Assembly (NCBI RefSeq): GCF_002209485.1 | Contig: NZ_NJIX01000006.1 | Span: 124,001 to 188,000 of the forward strand | Direction of reading: 5' to 3' | Source of the DNA: Achromobacter sp. HZ34 | Lineage (GTDB): Bacteria > Pseudomonadota > Gammaproteobacteria > Burkholderiales > Burkholderiaceae_B | DNA length: 64,000 nucleotides | Shown: in pieces, positions 51,859 through 60,466 of the stretch | Layout of the letters: each line of letters starts with the position of its first letter | Numbering within the stretch: position 1 is the stretch's first letter | Translations under genes and position numbers: made by a program | Notes under the pieces: generated by a model | The model's input: the letters and a program-made list of their open reading frames with translations, nothing else | Told to the model about the DNA's origin: nothing | The model's database searches: none

Positions 51859-53403
51859 TTGACTTCTCGGTACTTGGAAATGTCCGTTCTGCCGCCGAGC
51901 CGACGACCAGCCGCCGCCGTCGCGCCGACGAAGACCAGCCAGCGCATCTATCGCTCTCTCCGTGGGCAGATCCTCGATGGGAGCCTGCGTGCGGGCGCGC
52001 CGCTGGCGTCGACACGCGCGCTGGCTATCGAGCTGGCGGTGTCGCGCTCCACCGTGACCGCCGTCTATGAGCAGTTGGCGGCGGAAGGATATCTGGAGAC
52101 GCAGCGGGGCAAACGGGCTGTCGTCGCCGCGGGCGTCGCGCCTGCACCCCGGCAGGACCGGGAGGTCGGCGACCAGGACTTCAACCACCGGGACGTCAGC
52201 AGCTATGCCAGACGGATCTCGGGCTTCGACCCCGCCACAGGTACCGGCACTGAGCCCGCATCGGTCATCGACTTCCGCTACGGGGCCTTGTCGGCGGACG
52301 ACTTCCCCCTGCTGGCCTGGCGCAAGGCCTATAACCGAATCCTGGTGCAACGCCAGCAGCGCCTGGGTTACGGCGAGCCGGAAGGCGAAGCGCCGTTGCG
52401 GCAAGCACTACGCGGCTATCTGCACCGGGCGCGCGGGCTGCGGTGCGAGGCGGACCAGATCGTCATCGTGCATGGTTCACAGCAAGCGATCGCGCTATGC
52501 ACCCAGCTGCTGGTAAATCCCAGGGATGGTGTCGTCGTCGAGGATCCCGGCTACGTGATGGCGCGGCGGGTGTTCGAAGCGGCCGGTGCGCAGGTGCTGC
52601 CTGTGCCGGTTGACGAGCAGGGCCTGGATACGCGCCGGCTGCCCGCCAAGGCTTGCAAGCTGATCTACCTGACGCCGTCGCACCAGTTTCCGCTCGGGGG
52701 CGTGCTGCCGATCAACCGGCGCAAGGAGTTGCTGGCCTGGGCCGTCAGGCAGCGGGCCTGGATCGTCGAGGACGATTACGACGGCGAATTCCGCTATGGC
52801 ATGCGGCCGGTCGACGCCTTGCAGTCCATCGATGATTCCAACGGCGTCATCTATGTCGGCACGTTTTCCAAGGCGCTGTCGCCGCAGCTGCGACTGGGTT
52901 ATGTGGTGCTGCCGACCTCTCTGGTGGCCTTGTTTCGCCAGGCCAAATGCCTGGCCGACCGGCATGCGCCCAGGTTGGACCAGCTGGTATTGGCGGCGCT
53001 GATCGAAGACGGTTCCTACGAACGCCATGTGCGCCGTTGCCGGCGCATGAATGAACAGCGTCGTGGCACCTTGCTGCAGGCCCTGGAAAAGCATCTGCCT
53101 GAAGCGGTGATCGTCGATGGCGCGGCGTCGGGCCTGCACATGGTCATCTGGTTGGCGCGCGTTCCGGCGCAAGACGAAGCGCGCTTCGCCGAACACGCGC
53201 GAGCGCATGGTGTGGGGATACGTCCGTTGTCGCCGCTGTATGCGTCGGCGTCTTCCAGCCGGCAGAGGGATTGCGCGGGATACGTCATCGGCTATGCCAG
53301 CTTGCCGGTGGAACACATTGTCCCGGGCGTACGCCGGCTGGCGACGGCGTTGCGCAAGTTCCCGGAAGTGGTCCGGAAAGATAAGCAAAAACTGGAACTT
53401 TAG
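51859..53403 (+). CDS. MocR-family PLP-dependent GntR transcriptional regulator
   Basis: 514 residues from a TTG at 51859 (GGGAG site at four-base spacing); an ATG at 51880 is the alternative. GntR winged helix at about 28-90 (RIYRSLRGQILDGSLRAG, TRALAIELAVSRSTV, AEGYLETQRG) and an aminotransferase domain with PLP Lys in VGTFSKALSPQLRLG. Divergent from the hydroxyproline operon, whose promoter region holds two matching palindromes: probable activator or repressor of that operon and itself. Confidence 0.92.
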   Translation: MTSRYLEMSVLPPSRRPAAAVAPTKTSQRIYRSLRGQILDGSLRAGAPLASTRALAIELAVSRSTVTAVYEQLAAEGYLETQRGKRAVVAAGVAPAPRQDREVGDQDFNHRDVSSYARRISGFDPATGTGTEPASVIDFRYGALSADDFPLLAWRKAYNRILVQRQQRLGYGEPEGEAPLRQALRGYLHRARGLRCEADQIVIVHGSQQAIALCTQLLVNPRDGVVVEDPGYVMARRVFEAAGAQVLPVPVDEQGLDTRRLPAKACKLIYLTPSHQFPLGGVLPINRRKELLAWAVRQRAWIVEDDYDGEFRYGMRPVDALQSIDDSNGVIYVGTFSKALSPQLRLGYVVLPTSLVALFRQAKCLADRHAPRLDQLVLAALIEDGSYERHVRRCRRMNEQRRGTLLQALEKHLPEAVIVDGAASGLHMVIWLARVPAQDEARFAEHARAHGVGIRPLSPLYASASSSRQRDCAGYVIGYASLPVEHIVPGVRRLATALRKFPEVVRKDKQKLEL

Positions 53404-53477
53404 CCAAGGCCAGTTTTGCGGGAAGATGGCGCCTCGTTGCCAGCCTATCCGATTCCACCTTTCTCGCAGGCCACTCC

Positions 53478-54110
53478 ATGTACGTTCCCGAGCACTTTGC
53501 CGTCCCGGATGTCGACAAAATACACGACCTGATTCGTGCCAACCCCTTCGGCATGCTGCTTACCCATGGCAGTGCCGGGCTGGATGCCAACCATCTGCCA
53601 TTCGAGTTGGAGACCGGCGCCACCACGGCACTGCATGCGCATGTCGCGCGTGCCAACACCCTGTGGCAGGACGTCAAGGATGGCGATGAAGTGCTGGTCG
53701 TCTTCCGCGCGGGCGATGCGTACATCTCGCCGAACTGGTATCCGAGCAAGCACGAGTTGCATAAGCAGGTGCCGACCTGGAACTACATGGTGGCGCATGC
53801 GCACGGCAGGATCACGGTCAGGGACGACGAGCGCTATGTCCGTGGTGTCGTCGCGCGGCTGACGCGTACGCATGAGGCCACGCAACCCAAGCCGTGGAAG
53901 ATGACGGACAGCAAAGCCGAATACATCGACACCTTGCTCAAGGCGATCGTCGGCATCCAGGTGGAAGTCACGCGTCTGGTCGGCAAGTACAAGCTGAGCC
54001 AGAACAAGGAGCGGCGCGATATCGAAGGCGCGGGTGAGGGCGTGATGGCACAAGGCGGCGCAAAGATCGGCGCGGCGATGCTGGCCTGTGCGAACGAAAA
54101 GAAAAGTTGA
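53478..54110 (+). CDS. PaiB-like FMN-binding protein
   Basis: 210 residues. The PaiB/FMN_bind_2 pattern is complete: MYVPEHFAVPD at the start, FGMLLTHG, DANHLPF, HVARANTLW, the family block YISPNWYPSKHE with VPTWNY, and a C-terminal VTRLVGKYKLSQNK. PaiB of Bacillus represses protease and sporulation genes, but most members are uncharacterised FMN-binding split-barrel proteins. Probably a single-gene unit. Confidence 0.92.
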   Translation: MYVPEHFAVPDVDKIHDLIRANPFGMLLTHGSAGLDANHLPFELETGATTALHAHVARANTLWQDVKDGDEVLVVFRAGDAYISPNWYPSKHELHKQVPTWNYMVAHAHGRITVRDDERYVRGVVARLTRTHEATQPKPWKMTDSKAEYIDTLLKAIVGIQVEVTRLVGKYKLSQNKERRDIEGAGEGVMAQGGAKIGAAMLACANEKKS

Positions 54111-54262
54111 GACCCTCTATATCTACTCAATTCTTACGGCGTCGTTACCACGCGTTTACCATGCCGAGACAACGTTCATCCCGGGGCGTAACTACTCGGT
54201 AGGCATCTATTTGTCCTAGACAAGCACCGCGTGGATGAGTCATTATTTCTTTGCGTTCATAT

Positions 54263-54274
54263 TAAATAAGACAA
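54263..54274 (+). repeat. TAAATAAGACAA direct repeat, copy 1
   Basis: Twelve identical bases recur at 54523-54534; both are followed by a short purine run and ACG(C/T). Likely part of the capsule promoter control region. Confidence 0.55.
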
Positions 54275-54522
54275 AAGAAACGCTTTTAAATATCTACAAA
54301 TAACTCGGCGTAGCGGGCGTGTTGCCACTTGCGTAAAGAGTGTAATTTATTGCGGTGAATTGCGGGTTTGCCCGTGGTCGCTTGATTCATTTCCAGAGCA
54401 ATCAAAATTTTTAGAAAGAAAGTTGCTCTGACCTCCGTCTAGGATTCGCCGTCGGTGTGCATTACGCCAAATGGCCACAGCCCGCCGACGATCTGTGAAC
54501 GTTCTTAGTGGTGCACTCGCGC

Positions 54523-54534
54523 TAAATAAGACAA
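54523..54534 (+). repeat. TAAATAAGACAA direct repeat, copy 2
   Basis: Second copy, 80 bases before the tviB start; the first lies 260 bases upstream. Orientation is the same. Confidence 0.55.
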
Positions 54535-54614
54535 GACGTTTCCGATATATGTCGAATTGTCTAGGCGCGTCGACTTCTAGTGTCCGCGACACGATGAGAA
54601 ATTGAGAGGTAGCA

Positions 54615-55892
54615 GTGGTCAAGAAAATCGCAGTGTGTGGCCTTGGGTATGTGGGCCTTCCGGTAGCCGTGGCGCTTTCCAAGCGCTTTGATGTGATCGG
54701 CTTTGATGTCGATAAACGACGAATCGAACGCCTCAAAGAGGGGGACGACTGGACCGGCGAGATCGAAAGTCAACTGTTGATTGATTCTCCAATACGCTTC
54801 ACTGACACCATCACCGACGTGGAGGGCTGCGACTTCTTCGTGGTCGCCGTTCCCACGCCCGTGGACGAAAAGAACAACCCGGACTTCTCGCTGCTGGTCT
54901 CGGCTTGCCGCCTGATCGGTCCGGTGCTGCGCCCCGGCTGCATCGTTGTCTTCGAATCCACCGTACATCCCGGCGCCACCGAGGAAATCTGCGGACCGGA
55001 GCTGGAGAAAGCCTCCGGCCTGCGTTGCGGCATCGATTTCAAGCTGGGCTACAGCCCCGAACGGATCAATCCGGGCGACAAGGAACACCCGCTGGAAAAG
55101 ATCGTCAAGATCGTGTCGGCCCAGGATGCCGAGTCGCTGGAGACCGTCGCCGGCGTGTACGAGAAGATCATCGATGCAGGTGTGCATCGCGCGTCCTCGA
55201 TCAAAGTGGCGGAAGCCGCCAAGGTACTCGAGAACACCCAACGCGACATCAATATCGCGCTGATGAACGAGATGTCGAAGATCTGCGATCTGGTCGGCAT
55301 CCGTACCTCGGAAGTGCTGGAAGCCGCCGGCACCAAGTGGAACTTCCTGCGCTTCACGCCGGGCCTGGTCGGTGGCCATTGCATCGGTGTCGATCCCTAC
55401 TACCTGACGTCGAAAGCGCAGGAACTGGGCTATCACCCCGAAGTGATTCTGTCGGGCCGCCGCATCAATGACGGCATGGCGAATCACGTGGCGTCGCGAG
55501 TGGTACAAACGCTGGCTCGCAACGGCCGCCTGAATGCCGAGACCAAGGTCGGCATCCTGGGGATGACGTTCAAGGAAAACGTGCCGGACATCCGCAACTC
55601 CAAGGTGGTCGATCTGTACAACGCCCTGGGTCAATACGGTATCGAGCCGGTGGCTTGCGACCCCATGGTCGACAAGGCGCAGATGGAGCACGAGTACGGC
55701 ATCAAGCTGGTCGACCGCGCGCACTTCAACGACATGGACGTGCTGATCCTGGCCGTCCCCCACCGCGAAACCATGGACACGATCTGGGAAGACATGCCCG
55801 ATCTGGTCAAGAGCGGCGGCATGGTGTGCGACCTGAAGTCGGTGCTGGACAGCAACCGCCTTCAGTCTGACGTCTTGTACTGGACGCTGTAA
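54615..55892 (+). CDS. tviB: UDP-N-acetylhexosamine 6-dehydrogenase (TviB-like)
   Basis: 425 residues from a GTG at 54615 (AGAGG site). Rossmann start AVCGLGYVGLPVAVALSK, the UDP-sugar dehydrogenase YSPERINPGD, and the catalytic Cys in GGHCIGVDPYYLTSKA; the last segment and HPEVILSGRRINDGM are typical of TviB/WbpO/CapL enzymes that oxidise UDP-GlcNAc or UDP-GalNAc to the uronic acid. Twofold oxidation uses NAD. First gene of the capsule locus. No C4-epimerase (TviC) follows it here. Confidence 0.93.
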   Translation: MVKKIAVCGLGYVGLPVAVALSKRFDVIGFDVDKRRIERLKEGDDWTGEIESQLLIDSPIRFTDTITDVEGCDFFVVAVPTPVDEKNNPDFSLLVSACRLIGPVLRPGCIVVFESTVHPGATEEICGPELEKASGLRCGIDFKLGYSPERINPGDKEHPLEKIVKIVSAQDAESLETVAGVYEKIIDAGVHRASSIKVAEAAKVLENTQRDINIALMNEMSKICDLVGIRTSEVLEAAGTKWNFLRFTPGLVGGHCIGVDPYYLTSKAQELGYHPEVILSGRRINDGMANHVASRVVQTLARNGRLNAETKVGILGMTFKENVPDIRNSKVVDLYNALGQYGIEPVACDPMVDKAQMEHEYGIKLVDRAHFNDMDVLILAVPHRETMDTIWEDMPDLVKSGGMVCDLKSVLDSNRLQSDVLYWTL

Positions 55893-55931
55893 GCGTTCCG
55901 GCCGTCGATCTAACACTTCAGGAGACCATGA

Positions 55932-58409
55932 ATGGTTGCTTTCACGACCGCTCCAATTGGAACTTGCCGAATCCATACCCCCTTGCGGGGGGCAGTAGGG
56001 CGCTACCCGATCAAGCTGCAACTCGGACGCAACTACGGTTTCGTGCATACCAGCACGGAGGCGCTGCAACAGGCGCGCTTCATGTTCGGCAAAGGCGATA
56101 TTCCCGTTGCCGTTCAAAGGCTGGTTTTCCGGCCCTCGAATGGCGATCAGGCACGTCGCGGGACGCACAAGCCGGCTGACCTGTACATCGTCGAATTGTC
56201 TTCGCGCAAGCTGCTGACGATCGACGGCCATCCCATCCAATCCAATTACATGGGGCGTTATTTCAGCGAGTTCTTCGCTGACCGTACGCGCACCCGCACG
56301 TACTGGTCCATGGCTGTTCCCGACAAGCTGGCGGAACGGCGCGCCTGGCTGGACCAGGAACCGTTGTTCAAGAGCCTGCCCACGGAAGACAAGGAATTGC
56401 TGGCCCGCATCGTCAGGCGCGACCTGACGGACGAAGAGATCGAAAGCGAAATGCGCGAGATCGTCGATCTGCTCGGCAAGGGCAAAGTGGTCTTCGTCAC
56501 CCACGTCAATGCCGTGACGCCGGACAACGTGACGATCGAGCACCGCGAGCAGCTGATTGCCGCTGTCACGGCCGCGGCCCAGCGTATCGGCGTGCCTTGC
56601 TACGATCCCACGCCCCTGATGAACAAGCTCGGCCAGGCCGATGCCCTGGAAGACGGCGGGCTGGACCTGACGCATTATTCGGAAGCCTTCTCGGAGCGCC
56701 TGTGCGCCGATTGGTACAAGAATTTCATGCGGCCGAAGATGAGTGCCTCCACGCCGCAGTCCTCGGCGCCGAAGCTGACCGCCGAAGAAAGCGCCGACCG
56801 CATCGAGAAGGTATGGGATGCGGGCAATCTGCGCGAAGCATCGCGCCGTGTTCGTGAAGTGCTGCGCCGCCATCCCGCGCTGCCCGACCATACGCTGCTG
56901 TTGGCGCGCATCCAGGAAGAACTGGGCGACTATGACGGCTCGTTGGCCCTGCTGGGCCCCGCCGACGGCGCGCTGGCCACGGGCAGCAAGGCCGAGCAGA
57001 TCCTGATGCGTAACCACTTCAAGCTGGGCCATCACGACCAGGCGTACTCGCTGGCGGCCGGTCTGCTGGGCGACGAAATCGAAACGCCGGAAATCATCCG
57101 TATCGCCGCCATCTCCGGCGCCCAGCTGGGCAATGGCGATGAGTCGCTGGGCAAGTGGAAGCAGCTGTTCCGCGTCTCCGCGCCTACTGACCCGTGGGCC
57201 GCGGAAGCCGCCGACACGGTGCTGGCCATGCTGCAGGCAAGCGGCGACATGGAAGGCGTCACGCGCTGGGTGAGCGAGGTGCGCGAAACGCTGCCGTCGC
57301 ATGGCCGCAGCTTCATCATGCTGTGGCGCGACCGCCTGCTGGCCGGCGACCGCGCGGGGTTGCGTGCCCTGGCCGCGGAAGCGCCGGTGCTTTCGGAAAA
57401 GGAAGCGTTGGAACTGGTCAAGGAAGCGTCGTGGCGCGGTTGCGTCATGCCGGCTTGCGCATTGGCCGTCTCTTGCGGCCTGGACAAGAGCGACAACGAA
57501 GAAATCACGTCATGGCTGCAAGGGCAGTCCAAGGCGTGGTCCGAGGAAGGCGCCCGTGCGCTGGAAGAAGGGCGCCTGCGCGATGCCGCGGACATGATCT
57601 GCGGCCACCGCCTGCTGGCGCCGGGCACCCTGACCAGCGTGCGTGCGCAACGCGCCTTCGAACGGGCCCTGCGCCTGGGCGTGCGCGCCGCGCTGCTGGC
57701 GGGTAACCACAAGGAAGTGATCGAGTTGACGGACCTGGCGCTGGACACCCAGATCGAGTTTCCGGAACTGGATGCCATGCGCGGCCGCGCCGCCGACGCA
57801 CTGGGCGACAAGAAAACCGCCATGCACCACCTGGAACAGGCGGCGGCGGACGATTCCGCCCAGCTCAGCACGCAGCTGTATTTCGCCCGGGTGGCGTTCA
57901 ACGGCGGCTGGTTCGGTGAGGCCATCGATGCCTATAACGCGGTGCTGAATCATCCGTCGGCCGATCAGGCGGCGAAGGACGAAGCGCAGCGCCAGCTGGC
58001 CAGGCTCGGACCGCGCGCCATCCGCGCGTCGCGCGAGATCCTTGCCACGGGCGATCAGCGTGCGGCCTGGAAGCTGTTGGACCGCATTGCGCAGTCGTGG
58101 CCGGACATGACGGAAGTTCCCCACGAGAAGCGTCGCATCCTGGGAACCCTGTATGCCGAGGCGCGCGCCTTGGAGCCCACCAGCACGACCGAGCGCCTGG
58201 CCTTGGGCGAGCGCATCCTGGAACTCGTTCCCGACGACGCCATCGGCCTGCGCCTGGCCGCGGTCGGCGCCATGCGCCTGCACCGTTTCGAGCAGGCTTT
58301 GCCCTACTGGCAGGCGCTCAATGAGCGTGAAGAGGGGCAGCAGTTCGATCATCAAATCAAGCGTTGCCAAGTCTGGATTGAGAAGATCAATCGGAGGAAA
58401 GCCGCATGA
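55932..58409 (+). CDS. tviD: TviD-like capsule protein: SGNH-type O-acetyltransferase domain plus TPR
   Basis: 825 residues, close to TviD of Salmonella (831). The N-terminal domain has an SGNH-hydrolase-like set: GTCRIHTPL at the start (nucleophile position taken by Thr-Cys of a GSC/GTC motif), VTHVNAVTP and GLDLTHYSEAF with a late His. From about residue 285 helical repeats follow to the end, TPR-like. TviD homologues O-acetylate the Vi polymer. GGAG precedes the ATG at seven bases. Overlaps the next start by four bases. Confidence 0.85.
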   Translation: MVAFTTAPIGTCRIHTPLRGAVGRYPIKLQLGRNYGFVHTSTEALQQARFMFGKGDIPVAVQRLVFRPSNGDQARRGTHKPADLYIVELSSRKLLTIDGHPIQSNYMGRYFSEFFADRTRTRTYWSMAVPDKLAERRAWLDQEPLFKSLPTEDKELLARIVRRDLTDEEIESEMREIVDLLGKGKVVFVTHVNAVTPDNVTIEHREQLIAAVTAAAQRIGVPCYDPTPLMNKLGQADALEDGGLDLTHYSEAFSERLCADWYKNFMRPKMSASTPQSSAPKLTAEESADRIEKVWDAGNLREASRRVREVLRRHPALPDHTLLLARIQEELGDYDGSLALLGPADGALATGSKAEQILMRNHFKLGHHDQAYSLAAGLLGDEIETPEIIRIAAISGAQLGNGDESLGKWKQLFRVSAPTDPWAAEAADTVLAMLQASGDMEGVTRWVSEVRETLPSHGRSFIMLWRDRLLAGDRAGLRALAAEAPVLSEKEALELVKEASWRGCVMPACALAVSCGLDKSDNEEITSWLQGQSKAWSEEGARALEEGRLRDAADMICGHRLLAPGTLTSVRAQRAFERALRLGVRAALLAGNHKEVIELTDLALDTQIEFPELDAMRGRAADALGDKKTAMHHLEQAAADDSAQLSTQLYFARVAFNGGWFGEAIDAYNAVLNHPSADQAAKDEAQRQLARLGPRAIRASREILATGDQRAAWKLLDRIAQSWPDMTEVPHEKRRILGTLYAEARALEPTSTTERLALGERILELVPDDAIGLRLAAVGAMRLHRFEQALPYWQALNEREEGQQFDHQIKRCQVWIEKINRRKAA

Positions 58410-60466
58410 ACTCCCCTCTGGCTGCCGAACAAGAGAACGAGTTATCCGATCTCAGATCGGTTCATGCTCAGTTGGAGGAGATAGTCGCGGGATCCCCGCG
58501 GGTGCAGCTGGCGCAAGGCAACCTGCCGCGCGCCATCGTGCTGGCCCGCGACCACATGGCCGACCCCAAAGTCCGCTTTCTTCTGCTACGGCTGAAGGAA
58601 GTGGCGGGTGTCAACGAGGGGATGGCCGAGCAGTGGGCGGAACTGCTGCGCGAATGCCCGGACGATTTGCTGATCGTCCGGTATAGCGCCACGCGTCTCG
58701 TCAAGGAAAGGCATCTGGACGAAGCCCTTTCCTTGATCGAGAAGCACGTTCCGGAGACGAGCGGTAACTGGGATCTGCTGTTCGCCCGCGCCAAGTTGCT
58801 TAACGACATCCGCGCATATGAGCAGTCGGACGACTTGTTCCGCCGTCTCATCGCGCAGCGCGAAGACCGCAACGTTCGTATCGAGTTCGCCAAGCGCCTG
58901 CGCAAGCGGGGCTTGCTGGCCGATGCCTTCGAGGCCATCGAGCCCGTCATGGGTGCATTGGTCCCCGGCAGCAAGGCGGCCGAGCTGGCGAGCGCGCTGG
59001 CCAACGACTATGCGTTCTACCAGGGCTTCGCGTCCAAGGATGAACTCACTGGCCAGGACATCAGGATCGTGTCGATGAAGCACGCGATCCTGCACTTCCG
59101 CAATCGCCAGATCGCCGAGCAGCCGCCGGAGCGGCCGGTGTCGATCGCGCTGGTCACCGGCAGCCTGGGGCCCGGCGGCGCCGAGCGCCAGTTGACGCGG
59201 CTTGCCGGTGAACTGAACCGCCTGGCGGATATCGGCGAGGCCTTGCCGGCACCGACGTGCTTGCGGCCGGCCGACGTTGCCGTGCTGGTGAAGCAGCATA
59301 CCGAGCCTTCCGGAACGGGAAAGAAGCAGGGTTTGAATTTCTTCCTGCCCGTGTTGCTCAATGCGCGGATCCCAGTGACGGAAATCAACGGACTGCCGCC
59401 GGTGTCGATTGCCCATCAACCGGTGGCCGATGCGGGCCTGAACCGTTTGCTGGAACAGTTGCCGCCGCCGGTTCACTATGGCGTCACGCGGCTCACGCCG
59501 CACTTGCGCGCGCACGAGTTCGACGTCGTCAGCTTGTGGCAGGACGGCACGTGCCTGTTCGGGGCGCTGGCCGCCCTGCTTGCCGGCGTGCCCACGATAC
59601 ACCTGGTGTTTCGTGGGCTGCCGCCGAATATACGCAAGGACCGTTTCCGCGAGGAGTATCCGGTGCTGTACCAGGCGCTGGCGCGCGTGCCCGGTGTGTG
59701 CTTCGCCAGCAACAGCCTGGCGGCGGCGCAGGCGTACTCGCAATGGCTGGGAATTCCGCTGGAGCGTTTCCACATTCTTTACAACGGCGTGCCCGAGCTG
59801 ACGACGGGTTCCTCGGAAGAAGACGAGCGCAAGTGGACGGAGTTCGAGGCCAGGACCACGGATGCCACCGAGACGATAGGGGGCGTGTTCCGCCTGGAAC
59901 CCGATAAACGTCCGCAACTGTGGATAAAACTTGCCGCTCAGTATCTGAAGGACCGGCCGCAAGCGCGCTTCGTCATTGTCGGCGATGGGCGCCTGCAAGA
60001 GAACATCGTCGCGCTGGCGGAAGAATTACAGGTGACGGAACGAATCTTGCTGGTGGGCCTGTCGAATCACGTTGGTTATTGGTATTCGCGGATGGACACC
60101 AGCGTGCTGTTGTCGCGGTTCGAAGGTCTTCCCAATGTTCTCATCGAAGCCCAGTTGCTGGGTGTGCCGGTGGTGTCTACACCAGCCGGCGGTGCGGGTG
60201 AGTGCTTTGTGCAGAATGTGACGGGTCATCTAATCGACGACCTGGATCATCCGAACCTGACCGAGGCATGCGGCAAGATTTCGTCCATGGTGGACATGGT
60301 CCGTGGCAATGACGTGTTGCGGGAACACTGCCGGCAACGGGCGCGCGAGTTGTTTTCACTCAGTGCGATGCTGGAGAAATTTCTCAGCCTGTGCGTGCCT
60401 TTCATGCGCGTACCGGAAAACGATGAACGCATCGATCTCGGGCCGATGCGTCTGATGGAGGCCTGA
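58406..60466 (+). CDS. tviE: TviE-like glycosyltransferase (Vi polymerase type)
   Basis: 686 residues. About 230 N-terminal residues form helical repeats (for example VRFLLLRLKEVAGVNEGMAEQWAELL region), then a GT4 domain: VTGSLGPGGAERQLTRLAGEL near 250, GGVFRLEPDKRPQLWIKLA, and SRFEGLPNVLIEAQLLGVPVV with the E-x7-E pair near 575. TviE polymerises the uronic acid of Vi antigen. The extra helical region, longer than in Salmonella TviE, may bind TviD, whose gene is translationally coupled. Confidence 0.87.
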   Translation: MNSPLAAEQENELSDLRSVHAQLEEIVAGSPRVQLAQGNLPRAIVLARDHMADPKVRFLLLRLKEVAGVNEGMAEQWAELLRECPDDLLIVRYSATRLVKERHLDEALSLIEKHVPETSGNWDLLFARAKLLNDIRAYEQSDDLFRRLIAQREDRNVRIEFAKRLRKRGLLADAFEAIEPVMGALVPGSKAAELASALANDYAFYQGFASKDELTGQDIRIVSMKHAILHFRNRQIAEQPPERPVSIALVTGSLGPGGAERQLTRLAGELNRLADIGEALPAPTCLRPADVAVLVKQHTEPSGTGKKQGLNFFLPVLLNARIPVTEINGLPPVSIAHQPVADAGLNRLLEQLPPPVHYGVTRLTPHLRAHEFDVVSLWQDGTCLFGALAALLAGVPTIHLVFRGLPPNIRKDRFREEYPVLYQALARVPGVCFASNSLAAAQAYSQWLGIPLERFHILYNGVPELTTGSSEEDERKWTEFEARTTDATETIGGVFRLEPDKRPQLWIKLAAQYLKDRPQARFVIVGDGRLQENIVALAEELQVTERILLVGLSNHVGYWYSRMDTSVLLSRFEGLPNVLIEAQLLGVPVVSTPAGGAGECFVQNVTGHLIDDLDHPNLTEACGKISSMVDMVRGNDVLREHCRQRARELFSLSAMLEKFLSLCVPFMRVPENDERIDLGPMRLMEA

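Larger units (their letters stand above)
54111..54614. other. Long AT-rich leader/regulatory region before the Vi-like capsule locus
   Basis: About 500 bases, visibly more AT-rich than the rest, without a recognised gene. It contains TTGTC-cta-GACAA (54211-54223), two copies of TAAATAAGACAA (54263 and 54523, 260 bases apart), an inverted repeat CAGAGCAA/TTGCTCTG (54394-54430) and TTGTCTAG near 54557. GACAA/TTGTC is common to all four main sites, so one regulator may read them. Capsule promoters commonly have such long leaders. Confidence 0.6.

Noticed and set aside
54120-54150. A TAAGAAT half-site on the minus strand, reminiscent of an RcsB box before the capsule genes
   Set aside because: Only one half matches and the Rcs phosphorelay is an enterobacterial system; a chance match in AT-rich DNA is more likely.
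54561-57302. A 913-codon minus-strand open frame opposite tviB and tviD
   Set aside because: No recognisable domain and biased composition; the plus-strand genes are strongly supported by motifs, spacing and overlaps.
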